From assembly GCA_020628865.1 (NCBI GenBank), contig JAHDEJ010000012.1:62001-126000 (forward strand): a stretch of 64,000 nucleotides of DNA. The letters are read 5' to 3'. Source of the stretch: Acidimicrobiales bacterium. Its GTDB lineage: Bacteria; Actinomycetota; Acidimicrobiia; Acidimicrobiales; SHLQ01. A program made the position numbers and the translations under genes. A model generated the notes under the pieces. That model was not told the DNA's origin, searched no databases, and saw nothing but the letters and a program-made list of their open reading frames with translations. Positions 18,661 to 27,206 of the stretch are shown here, one piece after another (the first letter of the stretch is position 1; the number at the start of each line of letters is the position of its first letter).

Positions 18661-18745
18661 AGGTGGCCTTCGGGTCTGTCCCTGCCATCAGGTAGGTGAG
18701 GGGTTCCCGCACGAAACCCATGGCAGGCCCGAAGGTTCACCACCT
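18661..18745 (+). ncRNA. 85-nt bulged hairpin element
   Basis: nested pairings AGGTGG/CCACCT, CCTTCGGG/CCCGAAGG, CCTGCCAT/ATGGCAGG, GGGTT/AACCC; followed by TTTAAAATT. Confidence 0.55.
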
Positions 18746-18779
18746 TTAAAATTCCCGAATCAGAAAGGACCAAACCATC

Positions 18780-19721
18780 ATGAACAACCCGCCACCTCCG
18801 CCGCCGAATCCTTCGGCTGCGATCCCGCCTCCGGCTCCGACGCCGCCGTCGAAACCGGCTCGGCCGTTCTGGAAGAAGAAGCGGTTCGCGATCCCTGGGG
18901 CTGTTGTCGGCCTTGCCGTGATCGGAGGTGCGCTCGGGGGCGTCGAAGACCCGGAACCGGTCGACACGTCAGCGGCTCCGGTTGTCGAGGAAACCGCCAC
19001 CACGGTTCCGGCCGAGTCGGACGCCGAGATCGATACCGGCGCTGAAGCGGCCGAACCAGCGGAGACGACGACCACGACGACGGAACCGCCGGCCACGACC
19101 GAGGATCCGTTGGCCGGGTTCTCCGAGCAGGAGAAGAACGCGATCGAGACAGCCGACCGATATTTGAGCTCGGGCCTGTCGCAGTTCTCGGAACCGGGCC
19201 TGGTTCGCCAGCTCGAGTTCGAGGGCTACACGGCGGAGGACGCCGCGTTGGCGATCGGTTTCCTGCAACCGGATTGGGATGCGCAGGCTGCGGCTTCGGC
19301 GGACAGCTACTACACGTCGCCGATCCTGACGTTCTCCGAGGCCGGCCTGGTGAACCAGTTGGAGTTCGAAGGGTTCACTGATGAGCAGGTCGCGTTCGGG
19401 ATGGCGTCGCTGGCCGACCCAGATTGGAACGATCAGGCCGCCCGGACGGCCGAGAGCTATCTGGACTCGGACTTCTCGGCGTTCTCCGAGGAGAGTCTGG
19501 TCACCCAGCTCGAGTTCAAGGAGTTCACCGACGAGCAGGTGGCATTCGCCATGGCGTCGTTGGGTGACGTTGATTGGCTGGAGCAGGCAGTGAAGTCCGC
19601 CGAGCGGTATCTTGACTCGAGTTCGTTCTCGTGTTCTGGGCTTGTCGATCAGCTCGAGTTCGGTGGGTTCACCGCCGAGCAGGCCACACATGGTGCGACG
19701 GTGGTGGGCCTGTGCGAGTGA
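18780..19721 (+). CDS. Ltp-repeat membrane-anchored protein (superinfection-exclusion-like)
   Basis: four repeats of the type A.RYLSSGLSQFSEPGLVRQLEFEGYTAEDAALAIGFL; TM segment FAIPGAVVGLAVIGGALGG and Thr/Pro linker. Confidence 0.85.
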   Translation: MNNPPPPPPNPSAAIPPPAPTPPSKPARPFWKKKRFAIPGAVVGLAVIGGALGGVEDPEPVDTSAAPVVEETATTVPAESDAEIDTGAEAAEPAETTTTTTEPPATTEDPLAGFSEQEKNAIETADRYLSSGLSQFSEPGLVRQLEFEGYTAEDAALAIGFLQPDWDAQAAASADSYYTSPILTFSEAGLVNQLEFEGFTDEQVAFGMASLADPDWNDQAARTAESYLDSDFSAFSEESLVTQLEFKEFTDEQVAFAMASLGDVDWLEQAVKSAERYLDSSSFSCSGLVDQLEFGGFTAEQATHGATVVGLCE

Positions 19722-19731
19722 GAGGAATTCG

Positions 19732-20343
19732 ATGAAACGTTGGATGGCCGTGTTCGCGGTCGTGTTGGCTGGCTGCGGCGGGGGGACGGCCGATCTGGCG
19801 CAGGTGAATTGCCCGGACGGCGAGGTGCTGCAGATCGTTCGTGACGGTCGCAGCGACAGTGACCTGGCGGCGTTCTGTCCGGGTGGTGCGGTCGCGATTG
19901 ACGATCCGGCTGACGGCCGGTCGGTCGGCGAGCAGACCGCGACCACCACGACGACGACGACGACCACGGAGCCGGAACGAACGCACATGGAGGAGGTGCT
20001 GTTCACGACTTGGGTGGAGCCGACGAACGGCCAGTTGATCACGGCCCACGACTTCGGGTTGGACAACGACTGGTTCGATGCCACGGACGGCGATTCGAGC
20101 GTCGAGTGGGAAGCGACCGATGACTTCTTGCAGGTCGAGTTCGTTCGGGGCGGGTTGGCGTTCATGTCGGACGCGGAGACGATCATGGCCGACTTCGGGT
20201 TCTCGCCGGCGGTGTGGGCTCGGATGGAACGGACCCGACCGCTCGATGGTTTCCAGACGGCTGATTCGCCGGACGGGTACACGGTCACCTGGTCGTTCTC
20301 AGGAATGGACGATTCGTTCGACATCATCGTCGAACGGACGTGA
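19732..20343 (+). CDS. lipoprotein
   Basis: signal MKRWMAVFAVVLAGCGGG (lipobox LAGC), poly-Thr linker. Confidence 0.8.
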   Translation: MKRWMAVFAVVLAGCGGGTADLAQVNCPDGEVLQIVRDGRSDSDLAAFCPGGAVAIDDPADGRSVGEQTATTTTTTTTTEPERTHMEEVLFTTWVEPTNGQLITAHDFGLDNDWFDATDGDSSVEWEATDDFLQVEFVRGGLAFMSDAETIMADFGFSPAVWARMERTRPLDGFQTADSPDGYTVTWSFSGMDDSFDIIVERT

Positions 20344-20386
20344 CCGTCTGGTAGTTGCCCGGCGCTCAGTGGAGCATGCCGGTTGA

Positions 20387-20426
20387 AGAGGCCCCTTCGA
20401 GTCGCCGCTCGAGGGGCTTCTTCGCG
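20387..20426 (+). terminator. intrinsic-like terminator hairpin
   Basis: GAAGAGGCCCCTTCGAG TCGC CGCTCGAGGGGCTTCTTC. Confidence 0.5.
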
Positions 20427-20486
20427 TCGACTGTTATCGGCGGCAGGTATTGGGGGCAAGGGTAGCTGGCCGTCTACTATCGGGAC

Positions 20487-21158
20487 ATGGGCAAGTCGCG
20501 TGATGAGGCGGTCGACACGCTCCGTTCGGTGGCGGAGGAGCAGTGTGGGGTGTTGCGGACGGCGGCGATGGCGATCGAAGCCGAGATCAAGGACTATCCG
20601 TTCGAGTCCCGCCAGTTCTGGAACAACTACGTCGACCTGATGAGGGACGCGGCGGTCGAGTTGCACAAGGCGGCGTTCGCGGTGCAGCGGGCGTCGACGA
20701 AGAAGTGGCGGACGTTCGCGGGGGCGCTCGTCATTGCTGCGACGACGGGTGGCGCGGAGGGTGCGACGGGTGTGATCGGCGAGACGTTCTTCGAGCCGGG
20801 TACGCCGGTTGCCGAGTCGTTGGGTGCGGCAGCCATCGAGTTGGAGAGGCCGACCGAGGAGTTTCCGGCTGCGCCGCCGTTCCATCCGGAGCAGGAAATC
20901 GCTGTAAGCGAGCTGATCGATTTCTGGGATGCTGATATGGAAGGCGTCTTCCCCCCGAGGAAGATCACCCAGCTCGAGTTGGCTGACGCGGTGGTGGGCG
21001 AGCTGTCTTTGGATCAGGTTGAAGCCCTTCTTTCGGGTGAACTCTCGTATCCGAGCGTGAGCGAAGTGATTCAGCAAGGTTGGGTGGACGTCGGTCAGCT
21101 CTCGCTGGCGACCCTGGGCGACATCGAGCATCTGGTTGATCCCGACCCTGATGCTTAA
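20487..21158 (+). CDS. hypothetical protein
   Basis: ORF MGKSRDEAVDTLRSVAEEQ; central hydrophobic stretch. Confidence 0.65.
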   Translation: MGKSRDEAVDTLRSVAEEQCGVLRTAAMAIEAEIKDYPFESRQFWNNYVDLMRDAAVELHKAAFAVQRASTKKWRTFAGALVIAATTGGAEGATGVIGETFFEPGTPVAESLGAAAIELERPTEEFPAAPPFHPEQEIAVSELIDFWDADMEGVFPPRKITQLELADAVVGELSLDQVEALLSGELSYPSVSEVIQQGWVDVGQLSLATLGDIEHLVDPDPDA

Positions 21159-22384
21159 GGCGGTGGCTCAGGCAATAGGAGTTCCGGTGACTGCAGGCGA
21201 TAGGAGTTCGGTAGTCTCGCTTTCGACCGGTGCTGTTGGCGGCGACGGTACTGGTTCGACATAACCGTCGGTCTGCCCTGCTGTTCTGTCTTCGGTGGGG
21301 CAGACGGCGGCCATGTCGCCGCATGGTGGTGGCCGAGTGCTGGCATCCGCCGGCGCGATCCGGTGGTTCGGCCGGTGCATCCCGACTGCTCTCCGGTGGG
21401 GGAGCGGCATCCTTCCCGGAGACCCCGGTCGGCGCATCCTGGCGGCAGCAGCACTTGACTTCGGTGGGAGCAGGCTGTCGTCCCGGTAGCAGCAGGACGT
21501 CGGAGGTGGCTTTGTTGCTGCTGGTGGACGGTGGCTCCAGGGGAGGTCCAGGCTGATTCTCCAGGCTGGCTGAGCTCCAGGCGGTACGTCCCCCTTGACC
21601 CACCAGAATTCCGCTTCCGGCCGGGCCGCCCGCAGCTCCCAGTCCACGGGCCCCCTGTTGGAGTCAGCCCGCAGATCAAGGCCCAGCACAGCTAGATCCC
21701 GTGCAGAGCGCCCGGCCTCCTCCACCCACAAAGGGAACCCGACACACCCCGATGACAGGCCAGTTACTGCCAGTGCCAGCACCCGAAACCAGAAGAATCC
21801 GTCTGTGGGCCAAACAGCCCAGCACCCCGGCAAACAGGCTCGGCGCACCGTAGTAGACGCCTCCCAGACTCCCCCAGATCCCCCCATGGCAGCACACCCC
21901 GACACCTAGGGGGCTACACCCTCCCGGAGACCCACAGCGCTAGGCCAGGAATCAGTCCGGAGACCAGCGAAGATCCGAACACCGTCAGACTCCCCCTGAA
22001 ACTGCCAGAACCCCGACTTGCCACCAAACGATCCGATTCCCGTATCATGACCCAAACCCAGAAACGACCCCAAGGGCCCGTGCCGTGGATCTCAGAATCC
22101 TCTGAGTCCTTCTGGTTTGGCTCAGGTTGTGCGGAGAACGTTTCTGTGTGTTCGGATACTTTGAAGGGATTGGGATGGCTTAGAGGGGCAATGGTGGGGT
22201 CTCACAGGGTTCGTCCAGGCCGAACTTCCTGGTTTCTTCCTTGGAGGCGGTTTGACTTCTTGGAGAACGCCTGGGAGGCCTCAGGTCTGGGGTAGGGCAG
22301 GTTTCGGCCATCACGCGGCACCGATAGGGCTTACGGCCAACTCCCATTGGGTAGCCCAAGGCTCTAGGCAGGAGGCATTGGGAG

Positions 22385-22412
22385 TCCTCAGGGTTCACAT
22401 CCTGAGATTTCT
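22385..22412 (+). terminator. hairpin with T-rich tail
   Basis: CTCAGG GTTCACAT CCTGAG ATTTCTTCT. Confidence 0.4.
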
Positions 22413-22431
22413 TCTGGGATAAGGCTGTGGA

Positions 22432-22470
22432 CCCATTGCATCCCCGGTAGGGGTAGCCACGTTGTTGTCA
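22432..22470 (+). promoter_or_regulatory. class B promoter, leaderless
   Basis: TTGCAT-N16-CACGTT-N6-ATG. Confidence 0.5.
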
Positions 22471-22724
22471 TGAGCAATATTCAACTGATCGCCCGGACCA
22501 CTATTCAGAACCAGTGCGGCCACACAGTGGTTGAACGGATTCGGCTGGCCACCCCCTCGGGTCCGGTCGTGTACGTGCAGGCCACTGATGAGGAGGACAT
22601 GGTTGAGACCCTGACCTTCCCGGGTCGTGCACCGGTCGACATCATGGACATGCGTCCCTCCGATCATTGGTGGGGTCTCATGGGCAGTGTGAAGGACTTC
22701 ATCTTCGAGGAAGTCTGGGCATAG
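22470..22724 (+). CDS. hypothetical protein
   Basis: ORF MSNIQLIARTTIQNQCG. Confidence 0.65.
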   Translation: MSNIQLIARTTIQNQCGHTVVERIRLATPSGPVVYVQATDEEDMVETLTFPGRAPVDIMDMRPSDHWWGLMGSVKDFIFEEVWA

Positions 22725-22755
22725 CCCGAGTCAGTAGTTCGGATAAGTAGTTATA

Positions 22756-22788
22756 CCCATTGCAACTCAGGTTGGGGCAGCCACGTTG
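22756..22788 (+). promoter_or_regulatory. class B promoter
   Basis: CCCATTGCAA-N16-CACGTT, same as 22432 element. Confidence 0.5.
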
Positions 22789-22818
22789 ATGGTTGTACCC
22801 CAGGAAAGGACCAGATAG

Positions 22819-23049
22819 ATGACCCAGCACATTTCCGACCCCGTCAGCCAGCTGATGGCCGACGGCGACGTCTACGCGTTCGAGCTCGGCGAGTGGGAGA
22901 CCGACGAAGACGCCATCGACCAGATGGTGCACGACTGGATGCTCGACCAGATCTCGGACCGACGCATCGTGACGACGCGACTCGAGCGGTCGTACCTCGG
23001 GATTCCCGAAGAAGCCGCCGACCACCTCCCGAAGGCGGTGGCCCGATGA
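22819..23049 (+). CDS. hypothetical protein
   Basis: SD GGAAAGGACCA. Confidence 0.65.
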   Translation: MTQHISDPVSQLMADGDVYAFELGEWETDEDAIDQMVHDWMLDQISDRRIVTTRLERSYLGIPEEAADHLPKAVAR

Positions 23050-23252
23050 CGACGACGATGGAACTCGACCTCGATGAGCACCTCGAAATCATCGAAGCCA
23101 CGCTGAAGCTGGCCCGGTCGGAGCGTGAGGCCGGCCACGACATGGACGACCGCAAGCCGCTGTTCGAGCCGCTCTGGCAACACCTCCCCACCGAGCTGTA
23201 CGACACGGTGCACCAGATCTGGGAGACCGTGTGGCAAGCCGAAATGACCTGA
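23046..23252 (+). CDS. hypothetical protein
   Basis: ORF MTTTMELDLDEHLEII, ATGA overlap. Confidence 0.6.
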   Translation: MTTTMELDLDEHLEIIEATLKLARSEREAGHDMDDRKPLFEPLWQHLPTELYDTVHQIWETVWQAEMT

Positions 23253-23328
23253 GCTGATCCATTCAGCCCAGGACAGACCAGTCAGAACAGGTACGACGAC
23301 GCTCGTACCAAACGGAAAGGACCAGAAC

Positions 23329-23748
23329 ATGACGACAACGACTGCTGCTGAGGCTCGAGCTCGGGTGATCGGCTACGCCCGCACCTCGATCGATCGAGTG
23401 CTCGACGACAGCGAAGCCCGAAGCAAGATCGCCGACAGGATCCACGACGGCGGCTACCGGCTCGACAACCTGTGGGGACTCACCGATGACTTCACCAAGA
23501 TCGGTGAACGCGACGTGCTCCGCCAGTACGGATTCTCGTCCGGCCCGGCTGAGGCCGACGACGACTTCATCGCCCAGCTGACCGGCTGCCGCGACCGGAT
23601 CATGGAGAACCTGCTGGTGTACGGCACGTTCGACGGGAACTCGACGAACGTCCTGTCCCGAGCGTTCGAAGGTGTGGCCCGGGAGTCCGCTCGCCGGGTG
23701 CTGCGCCGCATCGAGTCGCTGCTCGCTTCGATCGACGAGGAGGGCTGA
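23329..23748 (+). CDS. hypothetical protein
   Basis: SD GGAAAGGACCA. Confidence 0.7.
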   Translation: MTTTTAAEARARVIGYARTSIDRVLDDSEARSKIADRIHDGGYRLDNLWGLTDDFTKIGERDVLRQYGFSSGPAEADDDFIAQLTGCRDRIMENLLVYGTFDGNSTNVLSRAFEGVARESARRVLRRIESLLASIDEEG

Positions 23749-24041
23749 TGCGAATCAAGACCGTGCACACGCTCTCGGCCTACACGCTCGCCTGCGCCTG
23801 CGTCCTCGAAGGGAGTCTTGACATCACGTGGGAGTCCGTCGACCGTGACGCCTCCGATCCGACCTGGAAGGCCGACCTGGCTGCCCTGACTCGGGGGCGG
23901 GTGAAGCGCATGGCCCGCTCGATGCTCCGGTATCGGGGCGAACAGTTCGACCAGACCGAACGCATCGAAGTCAACGACGACCTGGTGCAGCTGCTCGAAG
24001 ACCACATGCGTCGCATGTTCCCGGAGCTGGTCACCGGATAA
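23748..24041 (+). CDS. hypothetical protein
   Basis: ORF, ATG overlap. Confidence 0.65.
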   Translation: MRIKTVHTLSAYTLACACVLEGSLDITWESVDRDASDPTWKADLAALTRGRVKRMARSMLRYRGEQFDQTERIEVNDDLVQLLEDHMRRMFPELVTG

Positions 24042-24050
24042 GGCAGACAG

Positions 24051-24090
24051 CCCATTGCCCCTCCGGTAGGGGCAGCTACGAAGACGCTCA
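24051..24090 (+). promoter_or_regulatory. class B promoter, leaderless
   Basis: TTGCCC-N16-TACGAA-GACGCTC-ATG. Confidence 0.5.
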
Positions 24091-24296
24091 TGACCTACGA
24101 AAGGACCAACCAGATGACACTCGAGGAAGCCACCGGCGCCAACAACCTGACCCGCCGCCAGCTCGAGGACGACGTCGTCCACGCCCGCCGGATGATCGCT
24201 CTCGCCGAACGGCGTGGCCATCCGATCGACGAGTGGGAAGACCGACTCCACGATGCGCTCGCCGAGCTGGCCGAGTTCCAGGAGCTCGCTCGATGA
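24090..24296 (+). CDS. hypothetical protein (start 24090 or 24114)
   Basis: ORF MTYERTNQMTLEEATG; GAAAGGACCA precedes the second ATG. Confidence 0.6.
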   Translation: MTYERTNQMTLEEATGANNLTRRQLEDDVVHARRMIALAERRGHPIDEWEDRLHDALAELAEFQELAR

Positions 24297-24472
24297 GCGA
24301 GGACACGTTCACCCTGTCGATCCTGCTTGGCTCGGAAGCGATGGCCGACGCGTCCGACGTCGCTGAAGCCCTCGAGCATGTGGCTGGCCAGCTTCGTGCC
24401 GGCAAGACGACCGGGAAGATCCTCGATTGGAACGGGAACATCCGCGGCAGCTTCGAGCTGCCTGAGCTCTGA
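24293..24472 (+). CDS. small hypothetical protein
   Basis: ORF MSEDTFTLSILLGSEAMADASDVAEAL, ATGA overlap. Confidence 0.6.
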   Translation: MSEDTFTLSILLGSEAMADASDVAEALEHVAGQLRAGKTTGKILDWNGNIRGSFELPEL

Positions 24473-24502
24473 GCCCCTGACGGGTCATCGGTGGGCTCAT
24501 CA

Positions 24503-24531
24503 GCCTCGGCCCTGGCGGGTAGGGCCGAGGC
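24503..24531 (+). terminator. hairpin terminator
   Basis: GCCTCGGCCCT GGCGGGT AGGGCCGAGGC, 11-bp perfect stem. Confidence 0.6.
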
Positions 24532-24549
24532 ACACCTCTCCCTCTATGG

Positions 24550-24613
24550 AATAAGCCAAATTACCTAGTAGTGCCTCTTGCAACTGATGGTTGGTACCGC
24601 ACCGTACGTTGCA
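24550..24613 (+). promoter_or_regulatory. class B promoter with upstream repeat, leaderless
   Basis: AATAAGCCAAATTACCTAG-N9-TTGCAA-N16-CACCGT-N7-ATG. Confidence 0.5.
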
Positions 24614-24864
24614 TGAGCAACCAGGACCTCCCCAACTGCATCCACTACCAGAACCACATGTTCTACCGGACCGGTGACGTGATGACCGGAGACCCGTACG
24701 GCCACTTCAAGGGCCGGGACTTCCTGAATCCCCTTGAGTGCAAGATGGCCGTCATTGACAGGATCTCGCGCACCAACCCCCTCCGAGCTCAGAACCTGCT
24801 TGAAGAGCTGCAAATGGTGGAGCGCACCCTCTCCAACCTGGAGAACCAGGGATCCCTCTTCTAG
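24613..24864 (+). CDS. hypothetical protein
   Basis: ORF MSNQDLPNCIHYQNHMFY. Confidence 0.65.
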   Translation: MSNQDLPNCIHYQNHMFYRTGDVMTGDPYGHFKGRDFLNPLECKMAVIDRISRTNPLRAQNLLEELQMVERTLSNLENQGSLF

Positions 24865-24909
24865 ATCTAAGGCTTCCAGCCTATTGCAACCAAGTCTCGG
24901 AAAGGAAGC

Positions 24910-25095
24910 ATGAAGACTATGGAGAACAACAACAACACCAACCCACTTCACCACACCAACACCATCGGTGACTCGGAACAGTGGGATCGAGTAGCAGCCG
25001 CCAGCCAGGGCGGAGACCGAGATAGGCGCCGAGCTGAGGCCGCCCACCGAAACGCCCGAATGTTCGGCACCGACCCAAGCTGGTACGGCTTCTAG
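24910..25095 (+). CDS. small hypothetical protein
   Basis: SD GGAAAGGAAGC-ATG. Confidence 0.55.
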   Translation: MKTMENNNNTNPLHHTNTIGDSEQWDRVAAASQGGDRDRRRAEAAHRNARMFGTDPSWYGF

Positions 25096-25171
25096 ATAGG
25101 CGAGGTGGCTCGGGCCTCAATCGGGGCCTGAGCTTTCACGCGTCCAGTACCCAAGACCAATAGGGGAGGCC

Positions 25172-25235
25172 AATAAGCCAAATTACCTAGCAGACAGGGT
25201 TGCGCAAGGTGGAGGGGCAGCCACGTTGACGCTCA
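25172..25235 (+). promoter_or_regulatory. class B promoter with upstream repeat, leaderless
   Basis: AATAAGCCAAATTACCTAG-N9-TTGCGC-N16-CACGTT-GACGCTC-ATG. Confidence 0.5.
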
Positions 25236-25390
25236 TGAACACAACCACCCCAACCACCGCCAGGGAGCGCATCGAAGCCCGCAGAGCAGAGCTCGGCCGG
25301 CCCACCCGCTTCATCCACACCCCGCCCTGCAAGGCCCGCTTCCACCCGTGCAGCTGCCACCGCTGCGACACGATCCGGACGAGCCGATGA
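25235..25390 (+). CDS. 51-aa Cys-containing protein
   Basis: hand-translated MNTTTPTTARERIEARRAELGRPTRFIHTPPCKARFHPCSCHRCDTIRTSR. Confidence 0.5.
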   Translation: MNTTTPTTARERIEARRAELGRPTRFIHTPPCKARFHPCSCHRCDTIRTSR

Positions 25391-25542
25391 CCTGCCAGTG
25401 CCAAGAGCAGCCGCGCCGCCGACTCGCCGGCTGCCTGCCCGCCCCCGGCCGCCTGTTCTGGTCGCTCGTGATGATCATCGCCGCCGCTCGAGCGTGCGAA
25501 GGAACCGAAGCCGCCGAAGCCGCCCTCACCAGCCTCGGGTAA
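25387..25542 (+). CDS. small membrane-like protein
   Basis: MTCQCQEQPRRRLAGCLPAPGRLFWSLVMIIAAARACEG, ATGA overlap. Confidence 0.45.
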   Translation: MTCQCQEQPRRRLAGCLPAPGRLFWSLVMIIAAARACEGTEAAEAALTSLG

Positions 25543-25580
25543 GGCAAACAGCTCAGGACAGCCCAGTACGGAAAGCCACG

Positions 25581-25856
25581 ATGACGCACATGAACACAGC
25601 AACCACCGAAGACCACATCAACAAGCTCGAAGCCGACCTTTGGCGCCAGGAGCAGAAGCTGCGCACGGTCGAAGACGAACTCTGCGAGCTCGAAGCGATC
25701 ACCCGCGACCCCAGCATCGACCTGCCCGCCACGGAACGGGCCGCGATGCGCTCGAAGATCGACCGACTCGACTCCGAGGCCGACCGACTCGAGATGGTGA
25801 TCGAGTGCCTGCAAGACGACATCTGGCTCGAGCAGTCCGCCACGACGTTCGGCTGA
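25581..25856 (+). CDS. coiled-coil hypothetical protein (start 25581 or 25590)
   Basis: ORF MNTATTEDHINKLEADLWRQEQKLRTVEDEL. Confidence 0.6.
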   Translation: MTHMNTATTEDHINKLEADLWRQEQKLRTVEDELCELEAITRDPSIDLPATERAAMRSKIDRLDSEADRLEMVIECLQDDIWLEQSATTFG

Positions 25857-26008
25857 TGGCAGGAGCACCCGGCTACCGCAGCCGCAAACGACCCCCGCAG
25901 CCGGGAGCCCGGCACGCACGCCGCCAGTTGAAGCGCACGAAGACCCGACTGAAGCCGAAGCCGTTCCGACGCCGGCGCGCACGCAAGATCCGACGCCTGT
26001 TCGGCTGA
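25856..26008 (+). CDS. 50-aa highly basic protein
   Basis: MAGAPGYRSRKRPPQPGARHARRQLKRTKTRLKPKPFRRRRARKIRRLFG. Confidence 0.45.
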   Translation: MAGAPGYRSRKRPPQPGARHARRQLKRTKTRLKPKPFRRRRARKIRRLFG

Positions 26009-26076
26009 AGCCAGCCAGCCCGGTCTGATGCTGTCAGCCCATACCCACATCGACCGACGAAAGGCACGATGAAGAC

Positions 26077-26544
26077 ATGACCACAAAGCCCGCCACCGCC
26101 CTCACCATCATCCTCACCCTCCTGATCGGCCTCGCCGCCCCGGCAGCCGCCCAGAACGACGGCACCATGGCCGACCCGATCACCCCGAACCCGGCAGACG
26201 GCCACACGCTGATCATCGTCACCAACGCCAGCCAGTACCACGAGATGCTCGACACCCCGGGCACCCACTACTTCGAACTCCGCTCGAAGACCAAGGCCGA
26301 GCGCAAGGCCAACCGCCAGTACCGGCAGGCCCGCCGTGCGATCGCTCAAGCCCGCAGGGAAGGCGTGAAGCGCCCGATCATGCTTCAACTCGTCCGCACA
26401 CGCAACGCCTGGCGCACCGAAGTCCAATTCCACCAAGAAGCAGCCAAGCATGAGCGTTGGGCCAACACGGTCACCGGTGAGCCCTTCCGCATGATCTGCA
26501 CAGTCCACACCGATGGAGGCAACACCTGCCAGGGAGCCAACTAA
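26077..26544 (+). CDS. secreted protein
   Basis: signal peptide TALTIILTLLIGLAAPAAAQ. Confidence 0.65.
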   Translation: MTTKPATALTIILTLLIGLAAPAAAQNDGTMADPITPNPADGHTLIIVTNASQYHEMLDTPGTHYFELRSKTKAERKANRQYRQARRAIAQARREGVKRPIMLQLVRTRNAWRTEVQFHQEAAKHERWANTVTGEPFRMICTVHTDGGNTCQGAN

Positions 26545-26990
26545 CCACACCAGCAGCCGCAAGGCTCCGCCAGACCCCCGACAGGCCCAACACACGACAT
26601 CACCCCACACCACCACCACACGACCAGCCGACACCACAGGAAGACCCCGCAAGCCACACGCTGAACAGGAGTTTCAAACCCCCAACCCAGCCGGCCGGTC
26701 CGGCCCACCTATTCACGTTCGGTGGTTCGGAGTACCTTATCCACAGTGTGGTAGTCGTTTCCCTCCTTCCGTTCGGTAGTCAGTATGGGTATTGGGGTTG
26801 ATTGTCTACGCCACGACCAAGATGGATCCCTCGAGAGTCCGCCCGGCCCGATTTTTTCGCCGCTTTTTCCTGGTCCTCGCTTCACGGGTCCGCCCCGGCC
26901 CTCGCATCGGCTGCTGACCCCGCTTTTTGCGCCTGCGGCGCATTCAGGGCGTCTGCGCCTCGGGTCCGCCGGCCGTTCCGATTCGCCCTG

Positions 26991-27010
26991 CTGATACGTT
27001 TCGCGTATCA
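26991..27010 (+). promoter_or_regulatory. class A promoter/operator
   Basis: CTGATACGTTTCGCGTATCAT. Confidence 0.45.
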
Positions 27011-27206
27011 TGGCTGTGTCGGGGGCGGTGCGGACTGCCGGCCTCGAACCTTGCGGCTCCCTGCGCTGCAACGGATGGCACAGAGATTCGGGCCCGGGCT
27101 TCGCATCGTTTGTTGACCTGCGATTCGGATCTTCCGGCTCGGATCTCTTGCCTTCCCGGTAGCTCCTGCCACGCTGCCGCCGACCCCCTCAGAAAGGACC
27201 AACACC

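Noticed and set aside
18661-18745. tRNA of 85 nt
   Set aside because: Pairing is fully nested as one long bulged hairpin, not a cloverleaf; no T-arm adjacent to an acceptor stem.
18969-21131. 720-aa minus-strand ORF
   Set aside because: Spans three plus-strand genes and a terminator; antisense to Ltp repeats.
21168-21905. 245-aa minus-strand ORF in the noncoding gap
   Set aside because: Pro/Arg/Gly/Trp-rich, no SD, no domain; kept only as part of the unexplained gap finding.
22360-22410. Possible tRNA (GGTTCACATCC T-arm-like)
   Set aside because: No matching acceptor, D or anticodon arms; better explained as a CTCAGG/CCTGAG hairpin with T-rich tail.
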